Positions 43,901 to 56,526 of a DNA stretch of 64,000 bases are shown one piece after another. The DNA is taken from positions 75,784 through 139,783 of the forward strand of contig NZ_LFML01000163.1 in NCBI RefSeq assembly GCF_001044425.1. Reading direction: 5' to 3'. Below the pieces are notes generated by a model. The model made no database searches, had not been told where the DNA came from, and saw only the letters and a program-made list of their open reading frames with translations. The DNA comes from Streptomyces roseus (GTDB lineage: Bacteria; Actinomycetota; Actinomycetes; Streptomycetales; Streptomycetaceae). The position numbers and the translations under genes are program-made. Positions within the stretch are counted from its first letter, which is position 1. Every line of letters starts with the position of its first letter.

Positions 43901-44158
43901 TCAGCCTCCCCAGGAGCTGTCGGCCGTGTCGCGGTTCCGGCCGTGCGCGCCGCTGATCGTCACCACTCGGCCGTCGGGCAGGACGATCTGACGCGGCGTC
44001 GGCGCAGTGGTGCTGCCCTCGCTCCCCGTGGTGGTGGTCACGGTGGTCGTGGTCGTGGTCGCGCCCGTGTCGCCGTCGGCGGCCTGCGCGGGGCCGGCGG
44101 CGGGCAGCAGGAGTGCGGACGCGCCCACGGACAGGGCGAAGACGTAACGCTTGAGCAT
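43901..44158 (-). CDS. Small secreted Thr-rich protein
   Basis: An 85-residue protein with a strong signal peptide (KRYVFALSVGASALLLPAAGPAQAADG) and a mature part of ~57 residues rich in Thr (TTTTTTVTTTT) ahead of RQIVLPDGRVVTISGAHG. No family is recognised. The Thr run may be an extended or glycosylated spacer. It is the last leftward gene before the bidirectional terminator. A hairpin 33 bases upstream separates it from the exporter gene, so it is probably its own transcription unit or reached only by readthrough. Confidence 0.7.
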   Translation of the reverse strand: MLKRYVFALSVGASALLLPAAGPAQAADGDTGATTTTTTVTTTTGSEGSTTAPTPRQIVLPDGRVVTISGAHGRNRDTADSSWGG

Positions 44159-44190
44159 GGGATCCCCAGAAGTACGAGCGGTCTGATCCG

Positions 44191-44221
44191 GGCGCGGACC
44201 ACTTTGTGGGCCGTCCGCGCC
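44191..44221 (-). terminator. Hairpin downstream of the second NRPS operon
   Basis: GGCGCGGAC pairs with GTCCGCGCC, and inside it CCAC pairs with GTGG around TTT, giving a two-tier stem. It lies 113 bases past the MFS stop and 33 bases before the small secreted gene. Confidence 0.6.
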
Positions 44222-44333
44222 GGTCGGTGCAAGACCAACCTTGCCGTGCGCAAGGCCCCTCGGTGATCGATCAGGCTGCTCATCAAGCTGCCTGGCGCGA
44301 TGGTGAGGGGCCGCAAAAGCGCATGGATCCGTA

Positions 44334-45665
44334 CTATTCGGTCACGACTGCCGCACCTACAGGGGCCGGAGAGCCCTGCTCCCGCCGGGCCGGAGGCTCC
44401 GCGTGCTCCGCCTGGCCCCGGCTGTCGAGCTCCCGCCACACCGGAAGGACCAGCGGGGCCAGGGTGACCGCGAGGTACACCGCCCCCGTCCCCAGCAACG
44501 CCGGCACAAGTCCGGCCGCGTCCAGGGCCAGCCCCGCACCGAGCATGCCCAGCGGCGTCGCCGCCAGCGCGGCGGCGACCAGCAGCCCGAACACCCGTCC
44601 CCGTACCGCCTCGGGCACCCGTTCGTAAGCGACCGACATCATCAGCGGGCCCACGATCCCCGACCCGATGCCGGACAGGGCCAGTACCGCCAGCAGTACC
44701 GTCGCCCGGGGCTCGGCGGCCAGCGCGGCACAGCGCACCGCCCCGACCAGGACGAAGGCCCCCACGAAGGCCGCGCGGCGGGGCATTCGGTGCCCCGCCC
44801 ACCCGTACAGGGCCGCCCCGAGCAGCGCGCCGGCCCCCATCGCGGTCACCATCGCCCCGAACAGGGCGCTGCTGCGCAACACTTGGGTCCCGTACGCCGG
44901 GTAGAGCACCCCGTTCAGCGCCCCGTCCAGGGCATTGGTCAGCATCAGGACCCCCACCATCGCGCCCAGGAGCCGGTCCCTGCGCAACTGGGAGATTCCG
45001 AAGCGCAGTTCCCGCGTGTAGGAACCGCTCGGCTGCCTGTCGCCGGCCGGGCGCGGACGGTCCGTCGCCGGTACCAGGGCCGCCACGACCAGGGCGCACA
45101 ACGCCATCGCCGCCAGGTCCGCGAACAGGGTGCGCACGGGGCCGACGGTCGAGATGAGCAGGCCGGCCAGCGGCGCGCCCGCCATCATGCCGATCCGGCG
45201 GGCCCCCTCGACCGCTCCGGTGGCCCGCTCCGCCGTGACGCCCGCGCGTTCCATCGCGCCGGGCAGGAGCAGTTGCTTGGAGGTGTCGGACGGGCCGCGG
45301 GCCGCCCCGACCAGGAAGACCAAGGCGATCAGGACGGGCAGCGGCAGCGCGCCCCAGGCGTGCAGGAGCGGGATCAGGCCGATCGCCGCGGCGGTCAGCA
45401 GGTCCGCTCCGACGCTGGCGGCACGGACGGACCACCGGTCGACCACCGGTCCCGCGAGCACGGCGGAACACAGCAGCCCCAGCACCTCGGCGGTGGCGAC
45501 GAGCCCCGTCCGGGTACCGCTGCCGGTGCTGTGCAGGACGAACCAGGGCACGGCGACCAGGGTCGCCGCCATGCCGAGCGAGGAGATCCCGGAGGCCGCC
45601 ACCAGGGCGCCCAACGGGGTGCGGCGGTGCGAGGACGCGGAGCCGCCGGGGTACGAGCTGGTCAT
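44334..45665 (-). CDS. MFS exporter of the second NRPS system
   Basis: A 443-residue major facilitator transporter with ~12 membrane spans; LAGPVVDRWSVRAASVGADLL is the TM2-TM3 loop equivalent, and the fold is DHA3-like, as in the first system's exporter. It is only distantly similar to that protein in the segments I compared by eye. It sits at the end of the leftward NRPS operon behind MbtH and a hairpin, fitting export of the second product. GGAAGGAAC precedes the ATG. The C-terminal tail is Glu/Pro-rich. Confidence 0.9.
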   Translation of the reverse strand: MTSSYPGGSASSHRRTPLGALVAASGISSLGMAATLVAVPWFVLHSTGSGTRTGLVATAEVLGLLCSAVLAGPVVDRWSVRAASVGADLLTAAAIGLIPLLHAWGALPLPVLIALVFLVGAARGPSDTSKQLLLPGAMERAGVTAERATGAVEGARRIGMMAGAPLAGLLISTVGPVRTLFADLAAMALCALVVAALVPATDRPRPAGDRQPSGSYTRELRFGISQLRRDRLLGAMVGVLMLTNALDGALNGVLYPAYGTQVLRSSALFGAMVTAMGAGALLGAALYGWAGHRMPRRAAFVGAFVLVGAVRCAALAAEPRATVLLAVLALSGIGSGIVGPLMMSVAYERVPEAVRGRVFGLLVAAALAATPLGMLGAGLALDAAGLVPALLGTGAVYLAVTLAPLVLPVWRELDSRGQAEHAEPPARREQGSPAPVGAAVVTE

Positions 45666-45689
45666 ACGGGGTTCCTTCCGGCACCGCCG

Positions 45690-45728
45690 CGCCGCCCGGC
45701 AGCCCGCGGTGGGGTCTGCCGGGCGGCG
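45690..45728 (-). terminator. Intra-operon hairpin between mbtH and exporter
   Basis: CGCCGCCCGGCAG pairs with CTGCCGGGCGGCG (13 bp, 13-base loop), extended by GGCACC/GGTGCC at 45680-45685 and 45730-45735. It is placed where it could attenuate exporter transcription. Confidence 0.6.
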
Positions 45729-45749
45729 TGGTGCCCGGGGATCGTCGGG

Positions 45750-45950
45750 TCAGCCGGCCATGCTCACGCGGAGGCTGAGCGGGCGCATGTCCGTCCACAC
45801 CCGCTCGATGTGCGCGAGGCACTCCTCCTTGGTGCCGCGTACGTCCTGGTCGTGCCAGCCGAGCGGCACGGGCCGGCCGGCCTCCCAGAGGGAGTACTGC
45901 TCCTCGTCGTTGGCCACGACCAGGTACTGCTGCGGGGACGCGTCGTTCAT
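45750..45950 (-). CDS. MbtH-like NRPS accessory protein (second system)
   Basis: A 66-residue MbtH-family protein. Core elements are YLVVANDEEQYSLWEAGRPVPLGW and ERVWTDMRPLSL. The N-terminus (MNDASPQQ) lacks the usual NPFD/E start seen in the first system's copy, and the protein is slightly short. GAGGAG precedes the ATG. It lies 61 bases after the TE-bearing NRPS gene and surely serves these A domains. Confidence 0.95.
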   Translation of the reverse strand: MNDASPQQYLVVANDEEQYSLWEAGRPVPLGWHDQDVRGTKEECLAHIERVWTDMRPLSLRVSMAG

Positions 45951-46011
45951 GGTGTTCTCCTCGAAGGATCGGAAAAGCGGAAGGGTGGATGGTGGAGCGG
46001 GGTGGTGCGGG

Positions 46012-49000
46012 TCAGGAGGGCAGGGCCGCGGCCAGCAGCTCGGCCAGCGCGGCGCAGTGCGGGGGGTCCACCACGTCGTGGTGGTTGCCCGGAACCGCCG
46101 CTCGCGCGACGCCGCCCGCGGTGCGCGCGTGCCAGGCCGCCGGGTCCACCAGCGGGGTCCCGAGCTCCGGGTGCCGCTCGTCGACGGTGAAGAGGTGCAG
46201 GCCGACGGCGAGGACGGCGTCGGTGCGGTAGGCGGCGGAGGCCGCTCCGTTCGCCTCGGCGACCCGCAGCACCCTGCGCAGGGCCTCCGTGGGGGCGCTG
46301 CGGGGGAGGGTGCCCTCTGCGCGGCCCCGGCGCACCAGGACGTCGAGCAGTTCCTCCTCGTCCAGTTCGCGCGCCGAGTCGGCGTCGATCCCGGCGGCGA
46401 TGCCGTACCGCAGCAGGTCCGGATCGCCCGGCCCGGCGGCCGTACCGGACCGGTCGCCGGGCGCCGCGCCCGGCGCGGCCGCGTCGATCAGACCGAGGAA
46501 GGCGACCTCCTCGCCGGCGGCCTCCAGCCGGGCGGCCATCTCGTAGGCCACCGTCCCGCCGAACGACCAGCCGGCCAGCAGGTACGGGCCGTGCGGCTGC
46601 TCCTCGCGCAGGGCGGCCAGGTAGCGCTCGGCCATCTCGGGCACCGTCTCCAGAGGCCGCTCGCCGGTGTTGTAGCCCACCGACTCCAGACCGAGGATCC
46701 GCCGGTCGCCCCCGGGACGGGCGGACAGGTCCCGCACCAGGTTCCGGTAGCAGACGACGTCGCCGCCCCGCGGGTGGACGAGGACCAGCGGCGGCCTGGA
46801 CGGGTCACCGTCGGCCAACGGCACCAGCAGCCTGTCCGCGGCCGCCCCCGCCTCCGGCAGCGCCTCGCACAACAGCTCCACGGTGCGCCGGCGGAACACC
46901 AGGTTCAGCGGCAGCTCCACCCCGAACTCCCGGCGCACCGCCGCCATCAGGGCGAACGCCTTGAGCGAGTGGCCGCCGAGCGCGAAGAAGTCGTCACGCA
47001 CCCCGATCGGGGCCGTGCCCAGGGTCTGCTCCCACAGCCGCGCCATCCGCAGCTCGGTCGTGTCGCGCGGAGCGATCCGGCCGGCGCCCCCACCGCGCGC
47101 CGCGTCCGCCGACGGCGCGGGCAGCGCCTTGCGGTCGAGCTTGCCGTTCGGGGTGAGCGGGAGCCGCTCCAGCGCGGTGAGGACCGCCGGGACCATGTAC
47201 TCGGGAAGGTCCTGGCGCAGGAAGTCGCCGAGCTCGCGCACGTCGCCCTCCTCGTCCCGCCAGGTCACGTAGCCGGCCAGGACGGCGTCCACCCCCGTGC
47301 CGTGGACGGCCACGGCCGCCGCCAGCACCCGCGGGTGGCGGGCGAGCGCGGACTCGATCTCGCCCAGCTCCATGCGGTGGCCGCGCACCTTCACCTGGCC
47401 GTCGGCCCGGCCCCGGTACTCCAGCGTGCCGTCCGCGAGCCGGCGTACGAGGTCACCGGTGCGGTACAGCCGCTCGCCCGCCCCGTACGGATCGGGTACG
47501 AACCGGTCCGCGGTCAGCCCGGGCCGCCCGTGGTAGCCGCGGGCCACCCCGTCACCGCCGATGTAGAGCTCGCCGAACACACCCACCGGAACCGGGCGCA
47601 GCCCCGCGTCCAGTACGTGCAGCCGGGTGTTGGCGAGCGCCGTGCCGATCGGCACCGGCCCGTCGCCGACGGGGTCGGACAGCCGGTGCGCCGTCGACCA
47701 GACGGTGGTCTCCGTCGGCCCGTACACGTTCCGGACGGTGCCCAGCGCCGTACGCATCCGCTCGGCCAGAGCCGACGGCAGCGCCTCGCCGCCGCACAGC
47801 GCCCGCACGTGCGGCGCCCGCCACCCCGACTCCATCAGTTGGTGCCAGGTGGCCGGAGTGGCCTGGACGACCGTGACCGGAGCCGAGTCCAGCTCCTTCG
47901 CGAGCAGGGTGCCGTCCCTGGCGGTCTCGCGGTCGACGACCCGTACGGTCGCTCCGCACACGAGCGGGACCAGGAGCTCCAGCACGGCGATGTCGAAGGA
48001 GGCGGTGGTGACGGCCGCGACCGTGTCACCGGCCGTCAGCTCCAGCCTGCGGACCATGTCCCGGGTGAAATTGGCCAGCGCCCGGTGCGGGACGGTGACC
48101 CCCTTCGGGCGTCCCGTCGAGCCCGAGGTGTAGAGGGCGTACGCCAGCTGCTCCGGCTCCAGCCGCACGGGTGCGGGGTCGGTCGGCGCGCTCCCGTCCG
48201 CGGCCAGGGCGTCGAGGTCCACCACCGCGACCCCGTCCGGGGCCTGCGCGGGGCCGGACAGCCCCGACACCACCATGACCCGGGCGCCGCTGTCGGCGAG
48301 CATGTAGCCGATGCGGTCGGCCGGATAGCCGGGGTCCACGGGCACGTACAGCCCGCCGGAGCGCAGCACGCCGAGCAGCGCCGCGGGGAGCAGTACGGAG
48401 CGCTCCGCGCAGACCGCCACCGCGGCCTCGGGGCCGACACCGAGGCGGGTCAGCTCCCGGGCCAGCCGGCCCGAGACCTCCCACAGCCCGGCGTACGTCA
48501 GGCTCCGGTCGCCGTCGTCCACGGCGACCGCCCGCGGCGTACGGGAGGCCTGCTCGCCGACGAGCACGGGCAGCGGCCGGTCGGCGGCCGGCTCGGCGGA
48601 GCCGACACCCGCGCTCAGGATCCGGCGCTCCTCGGCCGGCCCCATCAGGGGCAGGGCGCCCAGCGGGGTCGTGGGATCGGCCGCCGCGGCCGTGAGCAGT
48701 TCGGTCAGCGCCGAGGTCATCCGCTGGACGGTAGACCGGTCGAAGAGGTCGGTGGCGAACACGGCCTCACCGCGCAGCGCGCCCTCCTCCTCGACGAAGT
48801 ACAGCGAGAGGTCGAACTTCGAGGCACCGCTGGCCAGCGAGAGCGGTTCGACGTCCAGGCCGGCCGGCGCGGGCGGCGCGGCGGCCTCCTCGTCGAGCAC
48901 CAGCATCACCTGGAACAGCGGGTTGCGGCTCAGGTCGCGCTCCGGCCGGACCTCCTCCACGAGACGCTCGAACGGCACCTCCTGGTGGGCGTAGGCCCCC

Positions 49001-52000
49001 AGCGCCGTCTCCCGGGCCCGGCCGAGCAGCTCGCCGAAGGCCGGGTCGCCGGACAGGTCGGTGCGCAGCACCAGGCTGTTGACGAAGAAGCCGATGAGCG
49101 GCTCCAGTTCGGTGCGGTCGCGGCCGGCGATGGGGGAGCCCACGGCGATGTCCTCGCCGCCCGACCAGCGGGCCAGCAGGGCCTGGAAGCCCGCCAGCAG
49201 CACCATGAACAGCGTGGCGTCGTGCCGGCGCCCCAGGTCGCGCAGCTGCCGCAGCAACGGTTCGGGCAGTTCGAAGGAGAACTGCTCGCCGCGCCCGGAC
49301 GGGGTGGCCGGCCGGGGCCGGTCGGTGGGCAGGTCCAGCGGGGCGAGGCCGCCGAGGCGGTCGCGCCAGTACCCCAAGGTGTCCGCGAGGGCGTCGTCGC
49401 CCAGGCGCTCGCGCTGCCACGAGGCGAACTCACGGTAGGAGACCGCGAGTTCCGGCAGCGGCTCGGCTCCTTCCACGATGCGGGCCCGGTAGGCGGCGAA
49501 GAACTCCCGCCAGAACACCCCCACCGACCAGCCGTCGAAGGCGATGTGGTGGGCCACGATCACCAGCAGGTGCTCCCGCGCCGCGATCCGCACCAGCCGG
49601 GCCCGCAGCGGGCCCGCTGCCGTCAGGTCGAAGGGCAGCGCGGCGTCGTGCGCGGCCAGCTCCAGCGCCCGCTCCTCGGCCGCCTGCCCACCCAGCTCCG
49701 AGAGGTCGGTGAAATCGGGGGTGAACAGGCAGGCCGGACCGGGCACGGCGCGGGCCGTGAAGGCCCCCTCGTCGCCCCCTTGCCCGGTCTCCTCGATCCG
49801 GGAGCGCAGCACCTCGTGCCGGGTGACGACGTCCTTCAGCGCGCCCAGGGCGGCGTCGGCGTCGAGCTCCCCGGTCAGCCGTACGGCACCGGGCATGTTG
49901 TAGTCGGGCCGGCCCGGCTGGAGCCGGTCCAGCAGCCACAGGCGCTGCTGCCCGAAGGACAGCGGGCCGGGCCCCTCCGGCAGCGCGGGGATCGCCGCTC
50001 CGGCCGCGTCCGTCGCGTCCGCAGCGACCCGCGAGGCCAGCGCCCGGGCCAGGTCCTCGGCCACCGGGTGCCGGAAGAGCAGCTGCATCGGGATGTCCAG
50101 GCCCAGCAGGGCGCGCAGCCGGGAGATGACCCGGGTGGCGCGCAGGGAGTGCCCGCCGCGCTCGAAGAAGTGGTCACGGACACCGATCGGGCCCTCGCCG
50201 AGCACCTCCTCCCAGACCTCGACGACCGTCCGCTCCAGCGGGGTGCGCGGGGCCACGTGCGCCCGGTGCCCGCCCGTCGTGCCGGGCTCCGGCGCGGGCA
50301 GCGCCCGGCGGTCGGTCTTCCCGTTCGGGGTCAGCGGCAGCGCGTCCAGCACCACCAGCGCGGACGGCACCATCGCCGCCGGCAGGGCCGCGCGGACGAA
50401 GTCCAGCACGGCGGCCGGATCACCGCCGCCCTCACGCCACACCACGTACCCGGCGAGCAGCCGGTCGGCGCCCTCGCCGTGCGCGGCGGCCACGGCCCGG
50501 GCCACGTCGGGGTGGCGCAGCAAGGCGGCCTCCACCTCGCCCAGTTCGATCCGGTGGCCCCGGACCTTGACCTGGTTGTCCCGGCGGCCGTGGAACTCCA
50601 GCACCCCGTCGGACCGCAGTCGCGCCAGGTCGCCGGTACGGTACATGCGCGCGCCGGGCGGCCCGTACGGGTCCGGCGGATAGGCCTCGGCGGTGCGCGC
50701 CGGATCGCCGAGGTAGCCGCGGGCCACCCCGCGTCCGGCGATGAACAACTCGCCGATCGCGCCGCGGGGGAGCGGTTCGAGGTGCTCGCCGAGGACGAGG
50801 ACCCGGGCGCCGGGCAGCGGCCGCCCGATGGGGATGCGGCCCGCCTCGATGTCGGCGTCCGTCACCACGTGGTAGGTGGTGGTGTTCGTGCACTCCGTCG
50901 GACCGTACTGGTTGACCAGCCGCAGCCGGCCGGGCACGCCCAGGGTGTGGGCGGCGCGCGCCAGTCCGGGCGTCAGCGCCTCGCCGGTGGTCATCACCAG
51001 CCGCAGCGCGGCCGCGGGTTCGGTGACGGCTGTGACCAGCGGTTCCAGCATCGACGGGACGATCGACAGCAGCGCCGTCACCCCCTCGCCGTGCAGCAGC
51101 CGGGCCAGCGCCTCCGGGTCCCCGGCCTCGTCCTGCGAGGCCAGCACGATCCGCCCGCCGGTGGCCAGCGGGGCGAACAGGTCACGCACCGAGGGGTCGA
51201 AGGTCAGCGCGGTACGGGCGAGCACCGCGTCCTGGGGACCGAGCCCGAAGGTGGCGGTCAGCGCCGCCAGGTAGCCGGTGATGGCGCCGTGCGTGACGGC
51301 CACGCCCTTGGGGCGGCCGGTGGAGCCGGAGGTGTACAGCAGGTAGGCCAGGTGCGCGGGGGAGACCGGGACGGGCGGCTCCGTGGCGGGCAGCGCGTCC
51401 ACCAGGCCCTGCTCGGCGTCCACGTCCAGGACCGGTACGCCGCCGGTCAGGTCCGCGGGCGGCCCGTCGGGCAGGCCCGCCGTCAGCACCAGGTGGGCGC
51501 CGCTGTCGGCGAGGACCGTACGGATGCGCTCGGCCGGGTGCCCCGGATCGAGCGGCACGTAGGCGCCGCCGGCCTTCAGCACCGCGAGGACGCACACCAG
51601 CATCCGCGGGTCCCGGCCGGCCAGGACGGCCACCCGTGTCTCGGGGCCGGTGCCGAGCTCCCGCAGGCGGTGGGCCAGCCGGTTGGCGGCCGCGTCGAGC
51701 TCCGCGTAGCCGACGGTGCGGCCCTCGCAGGTCACGGCCGGGGCGTTCGGCCGCAGCCGGGCCTGTTCCGCCACCAGGGAGTGCAGGGTACGGGCGGCCG
51801 CCCCGTCCGCCCGGGGACCCGGGTCCTCCCCGAGCAGGGCGGCGTGTTCCCGCGGGGACAGCACGTCCAGTCGGGACAGCGGCGCGTCGGGGGTCTCGGC
51901 CGCACCCTCCAGCAGCCGCAGGTAGTGGGCGCCGAACCGCTCGACGGTGGCCCGGTCGAAGAGGTCCGTCGCGTACTGGACGGTGCCGGTCAGACCGCCG

Positions 52001-55000
52001 GGGTGCTCGGTCATCGCGAGACTGAGGTCGAACTTGGCCGTCCCGTTGGAGGTGTCGAGGCTCTCGACCTCCACTCCGTCCAGCGGCAGGGCGGCGAGCT
52101 GCTCGGGATGGAGCTGGAACAGGACGTCGAAGAGCGGGTTGCGGCTGAGGTCGCGCTCCGGCCGCAGCTCCTCCACCAGCCGGTCGAAGGGGACGTCCTG
52201 GTGCTCGTACGCGGCCAGCGCGGTCCGGCGCACCCGCCCCAACAGTTCGCCGAAGGCCGGATCGCCGGACAGGTCGGTGCGCAGCACGAGGGTGTTGACG
52301 AAGAAGCCGACGAGCGGCTCCAGCTCGGTGCGGTCGCGGCCCGCGATGGGCGAGCCCACCGCGATGTCGGCCTGGCCCGTGTAGCGGGCCAGCAGCGCCT
52401 GGAAGCCGGCGAGCAGCACCATGAACAGGGTGGCGCCGCGCTCCCGGGCGAGCGCGCCGAGCCGCTGGGCGAGCTCGGCCGGGACCTCGAAGACGAAGGC
52501 GTCGCCCGCGCCGGAGCGCACCTGCGGCCGCGGCCGGTCGGTGGGCAGCTCCAGGGCCGGCAGCCCGGCGAGGGCCGCCCTCCAGTGCGTGATGCCCGCG
52601 TCGGCCTCGCCGTCCGCCAGCCGGCGCTGCTGCCAGTACGCGAAGTCCCCGTACTGGACCGGCAGTTCGGGCAGCGCCGGACGCTCGCCGCGGCGCAGGG
52701 CCGCATAGGCACCGGACAGCTCCCGCCACAGCACCGGCATCGACCAGCCGTCGCCGACGGTGTGGTGCAGGACCAGGACGAGGAGGTGCTCGTCGTCCGC
52801 GACCCGCACCACGCGGGCCCGCAGCAGGGGTGCCGAGCCCAGGTCGAAGGGGGCGGCGGCGTCGGCGTGGGCCAGGCCGAGCGCCCGCGAACGGGCCTCC
52901 TCGCGGGGCAGGTCCCCCAGGTCGGTGCGGACGGGGACGAAGACCTCCGGCGCCTCCACGACCTGTACGGGGCCGGACGGCCCCTCGGTGATCCGCGAGC
53001 GCAGCACCTCGTGCCGGGTCACCACCGCGCACAGCGCGGCGGCCAGTGCGTCGGCGTCCAGCGCGCCGCGCAGCCGGGCCGCGACGGGGATGTTGTAGTC
53101 GGGCCGGCCGGGCTGGAGCTGGTCCAGGAACCACAGCCGCTGCTGCGCGAACGACAGCGGCGCGCTCTCCCCGGCCGGCCGGGCGCCGATCACGGTGACG
53201 GGGGCCGCCGGCGCGGCGGCGCCGTGGCCGCCGCCGCGCAGGGCGTCCAGGGCCGAGGCGAACCGCTCCAGCGTCGGGTGTTCGAAGAGCAGCCGCAGCG
53301 GCACGCCCGTGCCCAGGCGGGCGCCGAGCCGCGACACGGCCCGGGTGGCCCGCAGCGAGTGGCCGCCGAGGGCGAAGAAGTCGTCGTGGCGGCCGATCCG
53401 CCCGGTGCCCAGCACCTCGCCCCACACGGCCGCGGCGAGCTCCTCGGTCGCGGTCGCCGGCGCCTCGAACTCGGCCCGGAGCACCCCCTCCTCGGGGGGC
53501 GCGGGCAGCGCGCGCCGGTCCAGCTTGCCGTTCGGCGTCACCGGCAGCGCCGCGAGCGGCACGATCGCCGAGGGCAGCATGTACGCGGGCAGCCGGTCGG
53601 CGAGCGCCCGGCGCAGCTCGGCCGGATCCGCCACCTGGCCCTCGGAGGGCACCACGTAGGCGACCAGGCGCTGCTCGCCGGGGGCGTCCTCGCGGACCAC
53701 CACCGCGGCGTGTCCGACCCGCGCGCTGCGGGCCAGTTCGGCCTCGATCTCGCCCGGCTCGATCCGGTGGCCGCGGATCTTGACCTGCTGGTCGCTGCGG
53801 CCGAGGTAGTCGACGGTGCCGTCGGGGCGCCGCCGGGCCAGGTCACCCGTGCGGTACATCCGGGCGCCCGGGGCGCCGTACGGGTCGGGGGTGAACTGCC
53901 GCGCTGTCAGGCCGGGTCGGCCGAGATAGCCGCGGGCCACGCCGGTGCCGCCGACGCACAGTTCGCCGACGGCGCCCTGCGGCACCGGGCGGCCGCGCCC
54001 GTCCAGGACGTACAGGCGGGTGTCGTCCAGGGCGGTCCCGATGGGGATCCGGCCGTCGACGACGGCGCCGGCGCGGGGGTCCAGCCGGTGGTGCGTGGCG
54101 AAAGTGGTGGTCTCGGTGGGCCCGTAGGCGTTGACGAGGACGGTGTCCGGAGCCTGTTCCAGGGCCCGGGCGAAGGAGCGCGGGGAGGCGGCCTCGCCGC
54201 CGGTCCACACCTCCCGCACCCGTGTCAGCAGCTCCACGCACTCCTCGACCACCAGGTTGAACAGGGCGGCCGTGAGGAACATCGAGGTGATCCGGTGCTC
54301 CTCCACCAGCCGGGCCAGGGCGGCGGTGTCCACCCGGCCGGGCAGCGCCATGACCACGACCCCGCCGGACAGCAGCGGCGCCCACAGTTCGTACGTCGAG
54401 GCGTCGAACGACAGCGGGGAGTGGGCCAGCACCCGCCGGTGCGCGGCGCCGAAGGCGGTGTCACGGGCGAGCGCCGCGACATTGGCGTGGGTGACGCCTA
54501 TGCCCTTCGGCTCGCCCGTGGAACCGGAGGTGTACATCACGTAGGCCAGCTGGTCCGGCGAGCACGGCGGGTACGGGACCGGCGCGTCGGCCGGAGCCCC
54601 CTCCGCCGGAGCCGTCGCGTCGAGCACCGGGACGGGCGAGGTACGGACCGCCTCGTGGCCGGCCGTCGCGGGATCGGCGAGCAGCAGGCGGGCGCCGGTC
54701 CGCTCCAGCATCCAGTGCAGCCGCGCGACGGGGAACCCCTCGCCGAGCGGGACGTAGAGTCCGCCGGCCTTCAGGACGGCCAGGATCGCCACGGGAAGGT
54801 GGACCGAGCGCTCCATCAGCAGGGCGACCGGGCTTTCGCGCTCCACCCCGGCGGCGGCCAGCCCGGCTGCCAGCAGGTCGGACCGGGAGTCGAGTTCGGC
54901 GAAGCTCAGGCGCTCGGAGCCGCAGACCACGGCCTCGGCGTCGGGGGTGCGCCGGACCTGCTCGGCGAACAGCTCCACCAGGGAGGCCGGGGCCAGGTCC

Positions 55001-56522
55001 GGGCGGACCGTCCCGTGCCCCTCGGCCGCGAGGCGGGCCGCGGTCCGGGCGGAGGGCAGCAGCTCCGCCACGGGACGGTCGGGCTCCTCGGCGGCGGAGG
55101 CCAGCAGCTCCAGGTAGTGGCCGAGGACGAGTTCGGCCGTGGCCCGGTCGAACAGGTCGGTGTCGTAGACCAGCGAGCCGGAGCAGGTCTCGGCGCCCTC
55201 GGAGACGAAGACGCTCAGGTCGAAGAGGGAACCGCCGAAGTCGGTCCGCACCGGCCGCGCGTCCAGGCCCGGCAGTCGCAGCCCGGCCGTCTCGTCCGGG
55301 GCCGACGCGAACATCACCTGCACGAGCGGGTTGCGGTCGCCGACCCGCTCGGGACTCAGGTGCTCCACCAGCCGATCGAAGGGCACCTCCTGGTGGTCGT
55401 AAGCGTCCACCGTCGCCCGGCGGACCCGGCCGAGCAGCTCACGGAAGCCGACCTCCCCCGACAGATCGGCGCGCAGCACCAGGGTGTTGACGAAGAACCC
55501 GACGAGGGGCTCCAGTTCCACCCGGTCGCGCCCGGCCACCGGGGTGCCGACGGCGAGGTCCGTGGTGCCGGCGTAGCGGCCCAGGGCGGCCTGGAAGCCG
55601 GCCAGGAGCGTCATGAAGAGGGTGGCGCCGGCGCCCTCGGCGATCCCGCGCAGCCGGGCGGTGAGGTGGGCGTCGAGGGTGAACTCCAGGCTCGCGCCGT
55701 CACCGCTGCGACGGGTGGGACGGGGCCGGTCCGCGGGGAGTTCGAGCGCCTCCAGCCCCGCGAGGGACTTCTCCCACCAGCGCAGCCGGCCGTCCATCGC
55801 GCCGCTCGCGAACCGCTCGCGCTGGGCACGGGCGTACGCCTGGTACTCCAGGGGCAGCGGCGCCTGCGCCGGGGGCCGCCCCGCGAGCAGGGCCGCGTAG
55901 GCCTCGGACAGCTCCCGCCACAGCAGGCCCATCGACCAGCCGTCGGTGGCGATGTGGTGGACCACCAGCACCAGCAGGTGGTCCTCGGCGCCCAGCCGGA
56001 TCAGCAGGGCGCGCAGCAGCGGGCCGGCCGCGAGGTCGAAGGGTCTGCGGACCTCCTCCCGGGCCAGGGCGTGGGCCCGCTCCTCCAGTTCGGCGAGGGG
56101 GGCCTCGCCCAGGTCCAGCACCGGCAGCGGGACGGCCGCCGGGGCGGGCAGGACCACCGGGTGCGGGGCGCCGTCACGCTCCTCGAAGACGGTGCGCAGC
56201 GGGGCGTGACGGGCCACGACGGCCGTCAGGGCGCGGCGCAGCGGCTCCGGGTGGAGGGCGCCGCGCAGCCGCACGACCTCGGGGATCGCATAGCCGGGGG
56301 TGCCTTCCGCCATCCGGTCCACCAGCCACATCCGCTCCTGGGCGAACGAGGCGACGGGCTCGGCGTCCGGCCCGTCGGCGGCCGGAGCGGGGTCCGGCTC
56401 CGGTGCGGGGGCCGGACCGGCCGCCGTGTCGTCCAGCGCGGCGCGCACACGGCGGCGCAGCAGTTCACGGGCAACGGCCAGGCGGCTGTCCGTGCCGGTG
56501 GCCGGCAGGCTCTCCTGGGTGG

Positions 56523-56526
<4 letters not shown>
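46012..56526 (-). CDS. Three-module NRPS with thioesterase: C-A-PCP-C-A-PCP-C-A(Gly)-PCP-TE
   Basis: A 3504-residue synthetase. Module 1: LCL-like C (HHIATDG ~188), A1 (FDASTYELW ~709), PCP (LGGHS ~1053). Module 2: C (HHTVGDG ~1254), A2 (FDPSVRD ~1776), PCP (RGGHS ~2124). Module 3: C (HHIAFDG ~2326), A3 (FDIAVLE ~2842), PCP (LGGHS ~3184), then TE (GWSFGG ~3320). Pocket readings: A1 D-A-Y-F-W-G-A-T-F (Val/Ile-like pattern), A2 D-P-R-S-M-T-Q-N-T (no match I can name), A3 D-I-L-Q-L-G-V-V-W (matches the glycine code). No epimerase is present, so these three residues are expected to be L or achiral. GTG overlaps the previous stop as GTGA; the frame is open far upstream but that part is antisense-like. 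Confidence 0.94.
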
